From Heligmosomoides polygyrus polygyrus (lineage: Eukaryota; Nematoda; Chromadorea; Rhabditida; Heligmosomidae), in NCBI GenBank assembly GCA_947396885.1, contig OX377201.1, forward strand, positions 26,575,923-26,639,922: DNA of 64,000 bases, given 5' to 3'. Positions 33,802 through 44,465 of the stretch are shown piece by piece. Position 1 is the first letter of the stretch. The number at the start of each line of letters is the position of its first letter. The notes beneath the pieces are model-generated. The model had not been told where the DNA came from and ran no database searches. It worked only from the letters and a program-made list of their open reading frames with translations. Both the position numbers and the translations under genes were made by a program.

Positions 33802-34721
33802 AAGGTGATGAGTCGACTTCCATTTTCATTTGTATCGCTAGCTGACGTAAACGGTCCTACAACTTTTTCCAGCCCTGCCTGATCACCGCCTGGTTTGGCA
33901 TTGAAGTCACCCATTACAATCTTCAAGTCGCGTCGAGGCGTTTCATCTATCGTTTGCTGTAGGCATTCGTAGAATTCGTCCTTTTTCGCATCCTCAGAAT
34001 CTTCAGTCGGTGCATACACTTGTATCATCGTGACTCTGATGTGCTTTGTCCGGAAGCGTGCGCTTATGATCCGGTCATTGACTGGTTTCCAACTGACGAG
34101 AGCATTACTGGCACGTTGACTCAGTACGAAGCCCACTCCATTTGTGTGCAACGAGCCGCCCGAGAATATTATGGACTTTCCAGAGCTGATGATTCGATCA
34201 TTCCCAGTCCATCGCATTTCGCTAACTCCGAGTATATCAAGGCGGTAGCCGTCGAATTCCCGCAGTAGCTGAGCGAGTCTTCCTGTTTGAAACAGAGTGT
34301 GAACATTCCAAGTACCAAAACGAGTTGGTGTTTTAGGTGAAAAAACCGTCGCTAGAATCGGGGGAACCGTCATAAAGCTAGCATCCGGCATTTCAGTTTC
34401 AGATTCAACAGAAGTTTTCATCATTTCTGTAGCTAAAAAGATTTTACGGAGACGGGTTGCTAGCCCGTCGTCCAACCCTTCTCCTTTCTCATCCGGGCTT
34501 GGGACCGGCAATGGCGGAGTTAATAGTAATAGAACATGTTTTGTTTTCGCCGAATCCTTGAGGCAAAGGAGTAAGAGGGTGTAATGGTTAAGGGCCCGCA
34601 GCGTCGAGCTCGTGGCCTGGGTGGTGCAGTGATAAAGGGGCTGCTTCTTGGTCATAGCGCAGAGGGTTGGGTTCCCGGTCACGTCGCATTTTTTCACTTG
34701 CACCATAGTATCGCATTGCAA
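33708..34721 (-). pseudogene. RTE-like LINE endonuclease ORF
   Basis: The frame has about 130 residues of low-complexity N terminus, then the endonuclease core: TWNVHTL (N139), SEMRW (E168), VYAPTED (Y236) and MGDFNAKPG (GDFN 271-274). All catalytic landmarks seen here are intact. A frameshift near 33750 moves the rest into the next ORF, which contains IDFVCISNRWR and GSDHYLVRA. The start codon is uncertain because the first codons overlap a tRNA-like sequence on the opposite strand. Confidence 0.8.
34600..34690 (+). repeat. tRNA-like promoter module, antisense to the LINE
   Basis: On the + strand GGGTGGTGCAGTGATAAAGG resembles an A box and GGGTTGGGTTCCC a B box. It overlaps the 5' end of the minus-strand LINE, so any pol III start would point away from the LINE body. 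The same module recurs, inverted, at 35225-35345, where TGGCGCAGAAGTAGAGTGGG and GGTTCGGTTTCC (minus strand) fit the box consensus better. Confidence 0.45.
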
Positions 34722-34755
34722 TACAGATTTCGATATCTGAATTTTTTTGGAGTTC

Positions 34756-35194
34756 GCTGCGGTAAGATGTTATCTGTACTTATTCCTTGCCGACATTTCG
34801 TGATGCACCAGCAATGCCGCAAATATGCAAAATACGATGATCTACGAAGCTTTCGCCATTCAATGGTTATCATTGTCAAAGCAAGAAATTTTGACGTGGG
34901 ATCAACATGAAACAGCGGGAGAAAGCTAGAAAGCTGCAATGCGTTAGTGTCGCTGGGGTGAGTGCCACCCATGTGATGAGTCAGGATGTGAAGAAACTGT
35001 AGCCTTCACACGCTGCCCATACTGTGATCGGTCTTACTGTCTTATGCACTTTGTGCCTATGTGTAGTTGGTTTTGAATATTTTTCAAAAATATTTCATAA
35101 ATAATCGTATTTTGCATATTTGGGACATTGTTGGCGCATCACGAGAAGCCGACAAGGAATAAGAAGTGAAAACATCAGCAAACTCCCAAAGAGG
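34756..35194. other. No gene recognised
   Basis: This is the spacer between the 5' end of the minus-strand LINE and its inverted short derivative. Part of it (about 34790-34830 against 35100-35150) repeats in inverted form around ATATTTGC and TTGCCGAC-like words. No coding sequence is seen. Confidence 0.4.
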
Positions 35195-35515
35195 TTCAGA
35201 TATGGAAATCTCTATGGAAATGCGACACTATGGTAAAAGTGCAAAAACGAGCTGTGGCTGGGAAACCGAACCGTCGACGCCACGATCATGAAGCACCCAC
35301 TCTACTTCTGCGCCACCCGAGGAACCATGGCACGGCTTCATCGCGCAGCCGTGGTAAACTCGACGCCCGGACCCTTCACCATTATACTCTCATACTCGTT
35401 TTCCTCAAGGATTCGGCAAAAACAAAACATGTTCTGCTTATTTGGAGGACGGAGATTCGTCCTATAGTATTCGTTCTTGCCGTTCCGGCTTACCGTTCAG
35501 ACAGGTCCCTTGTAA
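35195..35515 (+). mobile_element. Head-plus-tail deletion derivative of the RTE-like LINE
   Basis: Bases 35195-35433 match the 5' end of the minus-strand LINE (34755-34540), from TTCAGATATGGAAATCT to AACAAAACATGTTCT. Bases 35438-35515 then match the LINE 3' UTR (27567-27480): ATTTGGAGGACGGAGATTC through TTCAGACAGGTCCCTTGT. Everything between, including the whole coding region, is missing. In the long LINE the two junction points share the 11-bp word ATAGTAATAGA (34523-34533 and 27559-27569). Such products can be mobilised in trans by the parent LINE. Confidence 0.75.
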
Positions 35516-35646
35516 ATGATCCCTCTTGCAGGATGTCTCGCGCAGTCTGCAACGGTTGCTGCGTCGCCGACGAAGTGCAACATATTTTCAAAACATAGGG
35601 AAACATTGGTTCTACAGATTTTCTGCCAACGGATTTAGAGTGTAGC

Positions 35647-35935
35647 GTGGGCGCGTGTAGTGCAGCTGGAGGAGGCGCGACTTTCGCGTGCACCCGATAC
35701 CAGGTTCCTGGTTCGGATTTCCCGCCCAGGCCAACCAAGCCTTCCATCCCTCCTGGGTCGGTGAATTGGTACCAGACTTGTCTGGGAAGGATAAAGCGCT
35801 GAGTTATTCATCGGCTGGCCACCGCAAGTCATTGTATGGCCAAATACGCATTCAAATCGAATCCACGACATCCCGTAGAAGTAGCATCCCAAAAGGGATT
35901 AAGTAACGCCGTCCTTTATCATTTTTTTATCCTTT
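35647..35935 (+). mobile_element. SINE family A, near full length
   Basis: The head GGGCGCGTGTAGTGCAGCTG carries the A box and CCTGGTTCGGATTTCCC the B box. The body has GGGAAGGATAAAGCGCTGAG, ATCGGCTGGCCACCGCAAG and CATTGTATGGCCAAATACGC. It ends in AAGTAACGCCGTCCTTTATC and a TTTATCC-type tail. This is the best preserved + strand copy in the window. Confidence 0.85.
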
Positions 35936-36014
35936 AGGGAAACATAAACTTCAGTAAATGAAAGATAAAGCCAGTCTCCTATTGCACTAACAATAAGATA
36001 TGTGCTGGTCTGCG

Positions 36015-36690
36015 AGCCTGATCGCGATAGCTATAAAGGTGGTAGATGGACCTAGGAAAGCACCTGTAGGTTTCCTAGGACAGTGTGGGAAGGGTCCTGA
36101 CGTCTACAAATTATTCAGGCGTTTTCTGCGCATTTTTCAGCTGTATGCTATAGAAAGTTTCTTGTTGCGACTTGCTTACAACTGTGGTTTTTTCACCCCA
36201 ACGCAGTGAGGATGATGTTCATCATACTCTGCCCTTCTTCTGTTCTTCTATCTAGATTCTGATTTGTAAGCCTTGGAGTACAGAAGGAGAATTATCATTT
36301 TTTACCATAAGGCTATACATCACATGACTAGTATTAGGCCTTCGATAAAATGGAAGTAAGGTTGGGAAACACGCGAACTGGTCCTCTCAGATACGATCCT
36401 GGTGGGGCCAAGCTCAATTGCAGGCGTTACCTATTCGCATGTTGAGTTGCATCCCTATATGCTAAGCTTCGAAATAGAGGGAGGATTCCGGCTCATTTGT
36501 TTCCCTTCAAAAAATTCAGCGTCATTTGAGCCCATAGTTTTTTCAGCTGTCTTATTTGTTTCCCTATTATTACTTTCCTTTTTATCTCTTCGCAATAGTA
36601 CCACTCAATGGTTTCTTTTGCTCGATGTGGTACGTGAAACAGTGTAGGTCAATACTGTCCGATACCCTATTCTTCCCACATTGCTGCCTC
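36015..36690 (+). repeat. Inverted-repeat arm left of the CR1-like LINE
   Basis: Parts match, in inverted orientation, the region right of the LINE. Bases 36095-36210 (CCTGACGTCTACA.., GCTGTATGCTATAGAAAG, TTTCTTGTTGCGACTTG) match 44420-44330. Bases 36600-36690 (TTTTGCTCGATGTGGTACGT, AATACTGTCCGATACCCTAT) match 41640-41560. A CCTAGGAAAGCACCT block at 36050 matches inverted sequence at about 43800. The LINE and a hAT-like element are nested between or within these arms. Confidence 0.6.
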
Positions 36691-36714
36691 AGGCTTGGCA
36701 ATGCTGAGTGCGCA

Positions 36715-36755
36715 GGGCTGTATTCAACGCGCACAATGAGCGTTGAATACAGCCC
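36715..36755. repeat. 16-bp perfect hairpin upstream of CR1-like LINE
   Basis: GGGCTGTATTCAACGC (36715-36730) and its exact reverse complement (36740-36755) flank a 9-nt loop GCACAATGA. It lies where the foldback arm ends and the LINE 5' region begins. Confidence 0.95.
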
Positions 36756-37007
36756 TCGAGATCGCCTGCGCTGCCGGTGAGCGGTTGCGCCTTCCCCGTG
36801 TCCGACCACCTTTCAGCTAAGTTTTCTTTTCACTTGTTTTTTCATTGCTATTTCTGCCTTTCACTTGTATTTTGTTTCTTCTGAGCCAAAACAGTTCGGT
36901 TATTTCGCTCCCTGACTGATCTTACTAAGGAGTTATGTCACAAAGATGGCAAAAAAGGGTAAACAAGAAAAACTCTTGACACTCAGACAGATCAAACGTG
37001 GGTCGAA

Positions 37008-37610
37008 ATGCCTCCTGATGACACTACAGGGCCTCATGGCAATATGTCTGCCTTATGCCTTCTTGAGGAGATAATCAAGCTATATAAAGTCCCCCGTTTG
37101 GGGGAATTGCTTAATACTCTCAAGTCGTTGATCCCTCATGAAGGCGGCAAATTGCTTGAGGATGAGAAGCGGTCTCGTTCTATAGTGATCAGCGGACTAG
37201 GAAAAGAATTTCACGTCTCGGAGAAACCGTCTGAGCGTCAGAAGAAACTGTAGGGCCAGGTCACTCAAATTTTATATGTCCTGAACGTCGAGTGCCGGCC
37301 CGTCGAAATTTATAGGATGGGCCGGAGGGACGAGAACCGACCACGACTAGTTAAAGTAGTCTTACCTAGCGCAAGTCATTTTCGTTTAGTCCTCGCCAAA
37401 GCTCGGGAGCTGCGCCACAGAGGTTTTCCTCACATATTTATATGACGCAGCATGACTCGGGAAGAGAGGCAACGCGAGTTTGAATTGCGCCAACAAGCCC
37501 GTGAACCAAACAGAGCGTGTGGAAATCGTGACTGGGTGGTCTTTAGAGGTCAACTTGTGCGTTCTTCAGAATTGCCGCACCCTTCCCAGGCAGAGTCGGG
37601 AAACCGATGA
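37008..37610 (+). pseudogene. CR1-like LINE ORF1 protein, with stops
   Basis: The N-terminal part (37008-37253) has an amphipathic helix and SRSIVISGLGKE. After a TAG at 37251, IYRMGRRDENRPRLVKVVLP and MTREERQREFELRQQARE follow, the latter after an in-frame TGA at about 37442. The IYRMG..RPR.VKVVLP and EER helix blocks align with the ORF1 of the minus-strand copy, which defines this family. A nucleic-acid chaperone role is inferred. Confidence 0.65.
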
Positions 37611-37619
37611 ACATGCACG

Positions 37620-38589
37620 GTGAGGGGCATAGGAATTGGACTTGTTTACTGTTGAACGCTAGAAGCATCCTGAATAAAATACAGTATTTACACTGCCTTT
37701 TAATTTAGTACAAACCTGAGCTTATTTTCGTGACCGGAGCGTGGCTCAATAGTAAAATTCTGGATAGTGAACTCTTGCACAACTTCCCATATTCGATCAT
37801 TAGAAGGCATATAAATTGCAAATTAGGAGGTGGTGTCGTTGTCTCTATTAGAAATCAGGTACCGTTCGAGGAATTTAGCTGCACTAGAGTAGGAATGTTG
37901 TCTGACATCATTTATTTTGAAGCTCAACATCCGTCAGGTATTAAACATCGTTTTCTTTTTTTGGTATACAGGCCTCTTCGATCCACATCCAGTCACGATG
38001 AGTCATGGTCCTGTTATCGATCACTAGGGACTTGAGCTCGTCTGATCCCTCGACGTTTACCATCCTTGGAGATCTAAACCTACCCATTGATTGGGCTACG
38101 CTTACATCCACATCTTCTACGGGCCGTCTATTCTTAGCAGTTTTCGAGTCACTTTCGCTGAAATAATTCGTCACCTTCCCCACTCGTCTTGAACGTATTC
38201 TCGATGTCGTTTTGTCTGCTTCCGACACAATAATAATTGTTCAACTCCTTCCACCACTTGCTTCATCGGACCAAAACACAGTTCTGTTTACGCTTCATTT
38301 CCCCCCTAGTCATCGATCAGAGTATCCTTTTCGTTACTTCAAGTCCATGGATAGGAATTTAATCGAATCTAGGCTAAGCGAACTAGACTGGTTGACTATT
38401 TTTTCTGGCTATTCCGATATTGACGATTTCTATAATCGATTCAGTATCACAATACACGTTATAATAGATCGCCTAGTGCCTGTCAAACGAGCAAATTCTT
38501 TCGCCGGCTACCCATCTCACATAACAAATCTCGCAGAACAACGATATAGAATTTTTTGTGAGACCATGTCTATTAATGATACCAAATAA
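37620..38589 (+). pseudogene. CR1-like LINE endonuclease, frameshifted
   Basis: LLLNARSILNK and LIFVTGAWLNSK begin the domain, followed by GGGVVVSIRNQ, LVYRPL, ILGDLNLPIDW and ASSDQ. The ETWL-type Glu is Gly (TGAWL) and the terminal SDH is SDQ, so two catalytic positions are lost. There is a TAG near 37708, a frameshift near 38010 and another stop near 38165. The tail 38212-38589 reads into the linker before the RT. Confidence 0.75.
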
Positions 38590-38759
38590 ACAGATATAAG
38601 CAAAAAACTTGATGTACACATTAAGCGCTAAATGGCAAATAAAGTTAAGCGCCTTGCATTCGCGCGGTACAGCGGTGGTCTCTTTTCTTTCGTAGGTAAA
38701 ATCAAAAACCAATCATGCATTAAACCGATTTTATCTGATAGTCTAGTGAATCGTTACGT

Positions 38760-40485
38760 GACAGATCCTTAGAAATCTGAGGCGTTTGCTGACTATTTCA
38801 GTAGCATTTTTGCTCCCTCCATTAAATCACATCCAAATTTCTCCTTTCATTCTACTGATTCGCTCGACTTTCCTCAGCTCTCTTTCCATGAAGTTTATTG
38901 ACTGCTACGCGGTTTAAGAGCATCCCAATCTGTAACGGCAGACAGAATTCCTCAAATGTTCTTTAAGATGTTTGCAAAGTATCTCACTGAGCCGCTCACA
39001 CACATTTTCAGTATATCTTTGATGATGGCTCAGGTGCCCGCGGTATGGAAAACTGCATTTATCACTCCTATTCCCAAGATGAATGGCGCCTCCTACATTT
39101 CCGAATTTTGACCCATCAGCATTCTCCCCACTCCACTGAAAATTTTGGAGAAAATCTTAAAAAAGCATCTGCTAGAGTGGCTTGAGAAGGTAAATTGCAT
39201 CCCACACAGCCAACATAGCTTCCTTCCGGGAGCTTCTACTTGTACTGTTTTGATGGATAGTACCCACTCCTGGGCAAAAGTTCTCAACACAGGCAAACAT
39301 GTGGCGGTTGTATATTTTAGTTCTCATATGACTCACTCAATCAAAAGCTTAGTGAAGCTTTTGATTGAGTGAGTCATTCTCATCTCATAACCAAACTAGA
39401 TAGGATCGGTATCCGCGGTAAACTGCATGAATGGTTTTGTGCTTATCTTCGAGATTGGAAACTGCAAGTGAAAATAGGAAACCACATCTCTACACCAAGA
39501 ATGTGTCTTTCTAAAGTGCCTCAGGGAGGGACTTTATCCCCTATTCAATTTCTTATTTATACTTGTGACATACCAAATTTCATAAAACCAGACCCAAGTG
39601 TATCTGTCTCGATGTTTGCGGATGATATTAAGGCGTATGCAGTCTATGAAGACGGTGAAGAAGAGGTTATGACTCGGAGGCTAAATGAAGCTGTAGCCAG
39701 AATGTGTAAGCGGTCCTTTGAATGGCAAATACCTATACACTTGAATAAAACTCGTATTTTTTCGTTGAATTCTCGCCCGCTTGAGATCAAATTTCCTGAT
39801 GGTGTCCCTGTTACTCACTGTGATCAGATAAAGGATTTAGGTGTCATTCTCACTAATAATCTGAGTTGGCGGATGCATGTTCGAGAGGTTTCAAAAAAGG
39901 CCTGAGTGTTGTGTATCTGCTCTTTAGGAATATTTATTTTTTGGACGTTAACATTTGGCTCAAATTATACAAAACGTATATTTTGCCAGTGGTTGAATAC
40001 TGCACACCTGTGTGGAGCCCACATTTGTCAAAGATATCCGTGAAATTGAGAAATTTCAAAAAGTCTTCACCAAAATTCTGTATCTTAGAGTACTTACACT
40101 GGATCATATGCAAGGAGGCTCATTGTCCATTCCGGGATACAGAGAAAGACTCCAACACTTAGGGCTGAAAACTCTTTACTACCGAAGGATCTTTGCCGAC
40201 TTACTTTTTGCTGTTAAGCTTCTAAAAGGAGAACTTCGACTTCGGCCTTCAAGCTACTGGCGTTTTCGACCATTACATGGGAAACGCGGATACTTCAACT
40301 TGAATCATCACTTTTCGGGCCGTAATCAACTAGGATTTTGCCAAAACTCTTTTGTTGTTCGATGTACGAAGTGGTTTGAACGCCTTCCTCCAGCTCTGGC
40401 TCAGGGCCAAACACCTTTTCAATTCAAGACTGCTCTAAAGAAAATAGATATTCCATCTACTATTGGTGTCTCTGATATTTGTTAG
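38760..40485 (+). pseudogene. CR1-like LINE reverse transcriptase and C terminus
   Basis: VTADRIPQMFFKMFAKYL and FITPIPKMNG open the domain. LKILEKILKKHLLEWLEK and SFLPGASTCTVLMD follow. Motif A is destroyed by an inverted duplication at 39328-39377. Then come HEWFCAYLRDW, VPQGGTLSPIQF, MFADDIKAYA (the FADD box) and KDLGVILTNNLSW. After a frameshift near 39900 the C-terminal block continues with YKTYILPVVEYCTPVWSPH, RLQHLGLKTLYYRRIFADL and WFERLPP, to the stop at 40485. Confidence 0.85.
39328..39377. repeat. 23-bp perfect inverted duplication inside RT motif A
   Basis: The arms 39328-39350 and 39355-39377 are exact reverse complements with a 4-nt loop AGTG. The right arm is sense LINE sequence (KAFD..VSH region); the left arm is its inverted copy, replacing the expected codons before it. 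Confidence 0.95.
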
Positions 40486-41654
40486 CTAGTATAATCCTAA
40501 AGAGGAGCATTCCGAGTTCTCTACTATTGCTCATTTCCGGTTTTTCGACTTCTTTTCAAGGCGCCAAGCAGATAGGCAATTGCTGGGTAGTTAGGGAAAA
40601 TAAATTTCATTCCATTTCATTTTCATTAAAATTATGTTTTCCTTCGAATCTAAACTGTATATTTTATGTATTTAAACCTATCTACTCTTCTTTGGACGGT
40701 ATACACATCTTAGGCTCAGCCCGGCTGCCAGGCAAGCATAGCATATATAGCATAGCTATGCTTCGTTCTTCCGCTGGTTAGCTCCTAGGAGCCTTATCAG
40801 GGGAGGGCACCATCAATCCCTCAACTTTTGATGTGGGCTGTCAGTCTGTGGATGTCCCTCATTTTCAGAATTTTTTTTTACTGGAACGTGTACATGCAGG
40901 TTCTATTTCTCTTTATTCCTTGATCGTGTTCTACTTGAAAATTTACTGCATCAGTACATGCAAATTCTATTTCTCTATAATCATTGATCGTGACGGTTCC
41001 AAGATGTCCCTTCTGCATGACCGCCTCTTGTCAACAAAAAATTACGTTGTAGGCGAGCGCTCGGAATATATGTTCTTCAGTTTTATATTAGCATTTTTCT
41101 AGTTGTAGTCATTTTTGAGCTTGATTGTCTACTTTTGAGTTCGTTGAGTCTTTTTTGCCTACTGTTCCTTAATGTAGTAGCGCGACTATTGGCGCATAAA
41201 TAAATATATAAATAAGTGAGAGCCGACAAAGTGAAATCTGAGCAACCAGAACGCGCCCAGGTCAACATTTAACGAATGTGGCCAGCACAATTGAAATCAG
41301 CACATCTAACCCTGGAAGCTCTGAAAGCGTCTGAAAGCGAAAGATTTTGCCTTTGTTGTCAAAGTTTGTGAGCTTGTGGGGGAGCGCCTCCAAATCGGCG
41401 TTGGAGCTTATCTTTCATCTTTGATTTTCAATTGTGTCCAGGATGTGCCCTTTGATGAAAATGCTTTTGATTAGCATATTCGATATCCACAAACGATGCT
41501 GGACAAAGATACGGTAGGCATCGATTATTGCTCAATAATTGGAGAGTATAGAAAAAATGAGAAGAATAGGGTATCGGACAGTATTGTCGTACACCGGCTC
41601 ACGTGCCACATCGAGCAAAAAGACACCAATGAGAGGTAATGAGGGTGTGCAGAT

Positions 41655-43406
41655 CAGGGGTGTGCGTTTAACGATTAACGATTTACCGATTTAACGGATT
41701 ACTGGCATTTTTCATTAAAACTTTTTAACGAAATTTAACGACGAAAAAACCGTTAAATTGCATCAACGACTTTTGTGCCCGTTTTTAAAATTTTGCTTCC
41801 TCTCCATGTAAATCCATTTTGATCGATTTTTTCGATGAGATTCCGCAGTATACCAAGAAAACCTTCTACTTACTTGAATCCAGGTAGGTAATCAATACTG
41901 TTCTCGAGTTTGGATGCATTTTCCTTTTGTTGGCATTGTCTTTGCTCCTTAACCAATTTATTTGCGTGCGACCTCACTTTTCTCCGCCACAGTCGTTCCG
42001 TGCTTTCCGACTTCCTGGTCCGTTTCTTGCGTTTGATTGCTATATATAAGTTGTTCCTAATTACCAACCATTCAGTTTTTTCACAGTTTTTGTGATATTT
42101 ACTTCGTAAGTGGGGTTGAAAAGCATAGAAAACGCAATGAAAACGCTACGAAACACAAGCTATGCGACCAGTGCTAGGTATTTCTGATAAAAATCTGCAA
42201 ACGCTCACTCTATAAGTTGTCCCCCTCTCCACTGGAAGGTTCGATTCTATATGCATTGTTCACGGCGCACTACAAAGGCAAGCTGGACAGTCTTAGAACA
42301 ATTCCTGAGTAGGTCGGCTAAGAATTCCCGTTAAAATTCCCTAAACGCTCACTGTACAAGCTGTCGCTCGCTCTACAGATTGTCGCTCCCGCTCAAAAGC
42401 GTTCTTTTCAGCAATTGACCAAAGCCTATGCGCGGTACTGTATAAGGATAAAAGGATAAAGGACGGCGTTATTCAATCCCTTCTAGGATGCGCCAGCGCA
42501 TTCTACTTCTACGGGATGTCGTGGAGGCGACATGAATGCGTATTTGGCCATACAATGACTTGCGGTGGCCAGCCGATGAACAAGTCAGCGCTTCATCCTT
42601 CCCAGACAAGTCTGGTCCTAATTCACCGACCCGAAGGGATGGAAGGCTTGGTCGGCCTGGGCGGGAAATCCGAACCAGGAACCTGGTATCGGGTGCACGC
42701 GACAGTCGCGCCCCCTCCGACTGCGCTACACGCGCCCACGGTACTGTATATGTAGTACTATGGTACTGGTAGTACTGGTACTTCACAAGCTGTCTATCGC
42801 ATAAAGAGTTTTCAAAGGTTTACAAAAGAGGTATATCTTTAAGGGTGCAGATCCGGCTTGTTCATATGTGTGGTTTTGCTCGCCTAATATGCGAATTTAC
42901 TTTAATAGCGTTCATCAGTTGGACCGCAAAAGTCTGCTAAGTGGACTCAGATTTTGTAAAAAAAAATCGTCAAAAAGAAAAAGAAAAGCTCAAAAAGTTG
43001 ACCCGCGATACGATGCACCTTGGATCTTCCTGAAGCTGGACGACTTTCTACCAGCTAAAGGAACTAGGCATAGTAGGAAATTTCCTACTTTAGAGGTCTT
43101 GTTACTGTTTGGTTTCAAAATTTTCATGATTTCTCTCTCTTAGCAATTTTGGTAATGATAGATAGACTTTCGTCATTTGCTGCGAAGATGAAGGCATAGT
43201 TATATAATTATCATGCAGATAGAGTCGAAAAATTCAATAAGGAAAGAAGGTCTGGCTTTTTACATGCTAAAATACAGCCAAACTGAATACAGCTAAGAAA
43301 CATTCTATTTAACGAATTTACCGAATTTACCGTTTTTAACGCAAAAATTTCTCGTTAAAAAGCGGTCGGTAAAAATTTACCGAAAAAAATTTAACGCACA
43401 CCCCTG
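41655..43406. mobile_element. hAT-like non-autonomous element, 1752 bp
   Basis: An 8-bp duplication GTGCAGAT flanks it (41647-41654 and 43407-43414). The ends are CAGGGGTGTGCGTTTAACG and its reverse complement. Each end is followed by about 90 bp with many TTAACG/TTTACCG words, like the sub-terminal binding repeats of hAT elements. There is no transposase frame. A SINE (42445-42738) is inserted in the middle. Confidence 0.85.
42445..42738 (-). mobile_element. SINE family A inside the hAT-like element
   Basis: A 12-bp duplication CGGTACTGTATA flanks it (42433-42444 and 42739-42750). On the minus strand the head begins GGGCGCGTGTAGCGCAGTCG, B box and body follow, and two TTTATCC-type tail units close it. 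The structure is complete. Confidence 0.9.
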
Positions 43407-43414
43407 GTGCAGAT

Positions 43415-44440
43415 GATACAGATGGTTGTAGATGCTTCAAGCTGCAAGACCAAGATTCAGTCTCTGTTTTCTTGCATTGCTGCCTCGTTGTGAATTGTTT
43501 TTAACATCTGTCTTTCGCAGATCTAATTAATTGTAAACTGTTAATAAGGTTTGCTGCGGCTGTGTTGGCCGAGCTTTGAAATGAATTGAGCTGAGTCTCA
43601 TTTATCATCATTCCTCCTTCAGAATCATTCCAAACCTTCTCTAACATCATTTAAAATGCGCACTATCTCACTATTATTGCAAAGGCGTCAGGAGGAGCTT
43701 TTGTGATTATGTTGGCATTCGTTAATGACAAAGAGCGCTAGCAAAAAATATCTAATGCTCCATACTATTGGAAACTAAGCCTAAAATGTAAGAGAAACCC
43801 AGAGGTGCTTTCCTAGGAGAGTGGGGGAGAAAAACAGCGAAATACAAGGAAACGGACCTCGCTAGTATAAGATTTGGATGGTCAAAAAAGAAAAATGACC
43901 TTCGCCGACAGCTCCTTTCTCTGCATACTGATATTTTTTGCGCAAGGTCATACACTGTTTGAAAGATAATTTGTTCAACAAGATCATGTGCTGGGGGTTC
44001 TTTTCGTTCGTTTCGTTTTTTTTTTTCGTTAATTTTCAGTGCATTAATTTAAAGTGTTCAGAAGACAAATTATTTCTGCCTTTCGAAAGAAAACGTTTCG
44101 TTCAACCGGAAGGTATGTTGCGCTTACTTGCTCGTGCTGATTTTTGTCAATTTTTAGCGTAATGTTGAAAAGGAAAATGTGACTATACAGCTTTTGGAGT
44201 GCAGAATAAGAGTACAGTTAAGGGGCATTTGTGGGATGAAGACATGCTTAAAGAAGGAGAGCATAGCAGAATAGCACAGAAGGAGAGCAGAGTATGTTGA
44301 ATACCTTTTTCATTGCTTTTTGGTGAAAAAACGTTAGTAATAAATAAGTCGCAACAAGAAAGTCGCTCTTCATAGCATACGGCTGGAAAAAGTGCAGAAG
44401 ATGACTGAAAATTGTGTGGACGTCAGGATCCCTCAAATCT
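43415..44440 (-). repeat. Inverted-repeat arm right of LINE and hAT
   Basis: Contains reverse-complement matches to 36015-36300, best at 44330-44425. About half of it has no visible partner on the left. The hAT-like element at 41655-43406 separates it from the matching block 41560-41640. Confidence 0.5.
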
Positions 44441-44465
44441 CAATCATCTAGCTGAAGTACAAAAA

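Larger units (their letters stand above)
27400..34755 (-). mobile_element. RTE-like LINE split by a giant palindromic transposon
   Basis: Read on the minus strand: 5' region (about 34755), endonuclease (34721-33708), RT first half (33801-32420), then the inserted element 32411-28576, RT second half (28567-28095), C-terminal region (28150-27571) and 3' UTR (about 27570-27430). The insertion lies between two copies of GCTGGGGT. Leaving it and one copy out joins the RT halves in frame at a Gly-Ile-Pro-Gln segment. Three other frameshifts exist (about 33750, 28150, 27790). It is a different family from the RTE at 52505. Confidence 0.85.
36760..41219 (+). mobile_element. CR1-like non-LTR retrotransposon, + strand copy
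   Basis: The order is ORF1 (37008-37610), endonuclease (about 37620-38400), RT (about 38760-39900) and C-terminal region to a stop at 40485. A 0.7-kb 3' part ends in an ATAAATAAATATATAAAT tail near 41216. Stops and frameshifts make it inactive, but it is better preserved than the minus-strand relative at 1929-5700. The 5' boundary is approximate. Confidence 0.85.
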
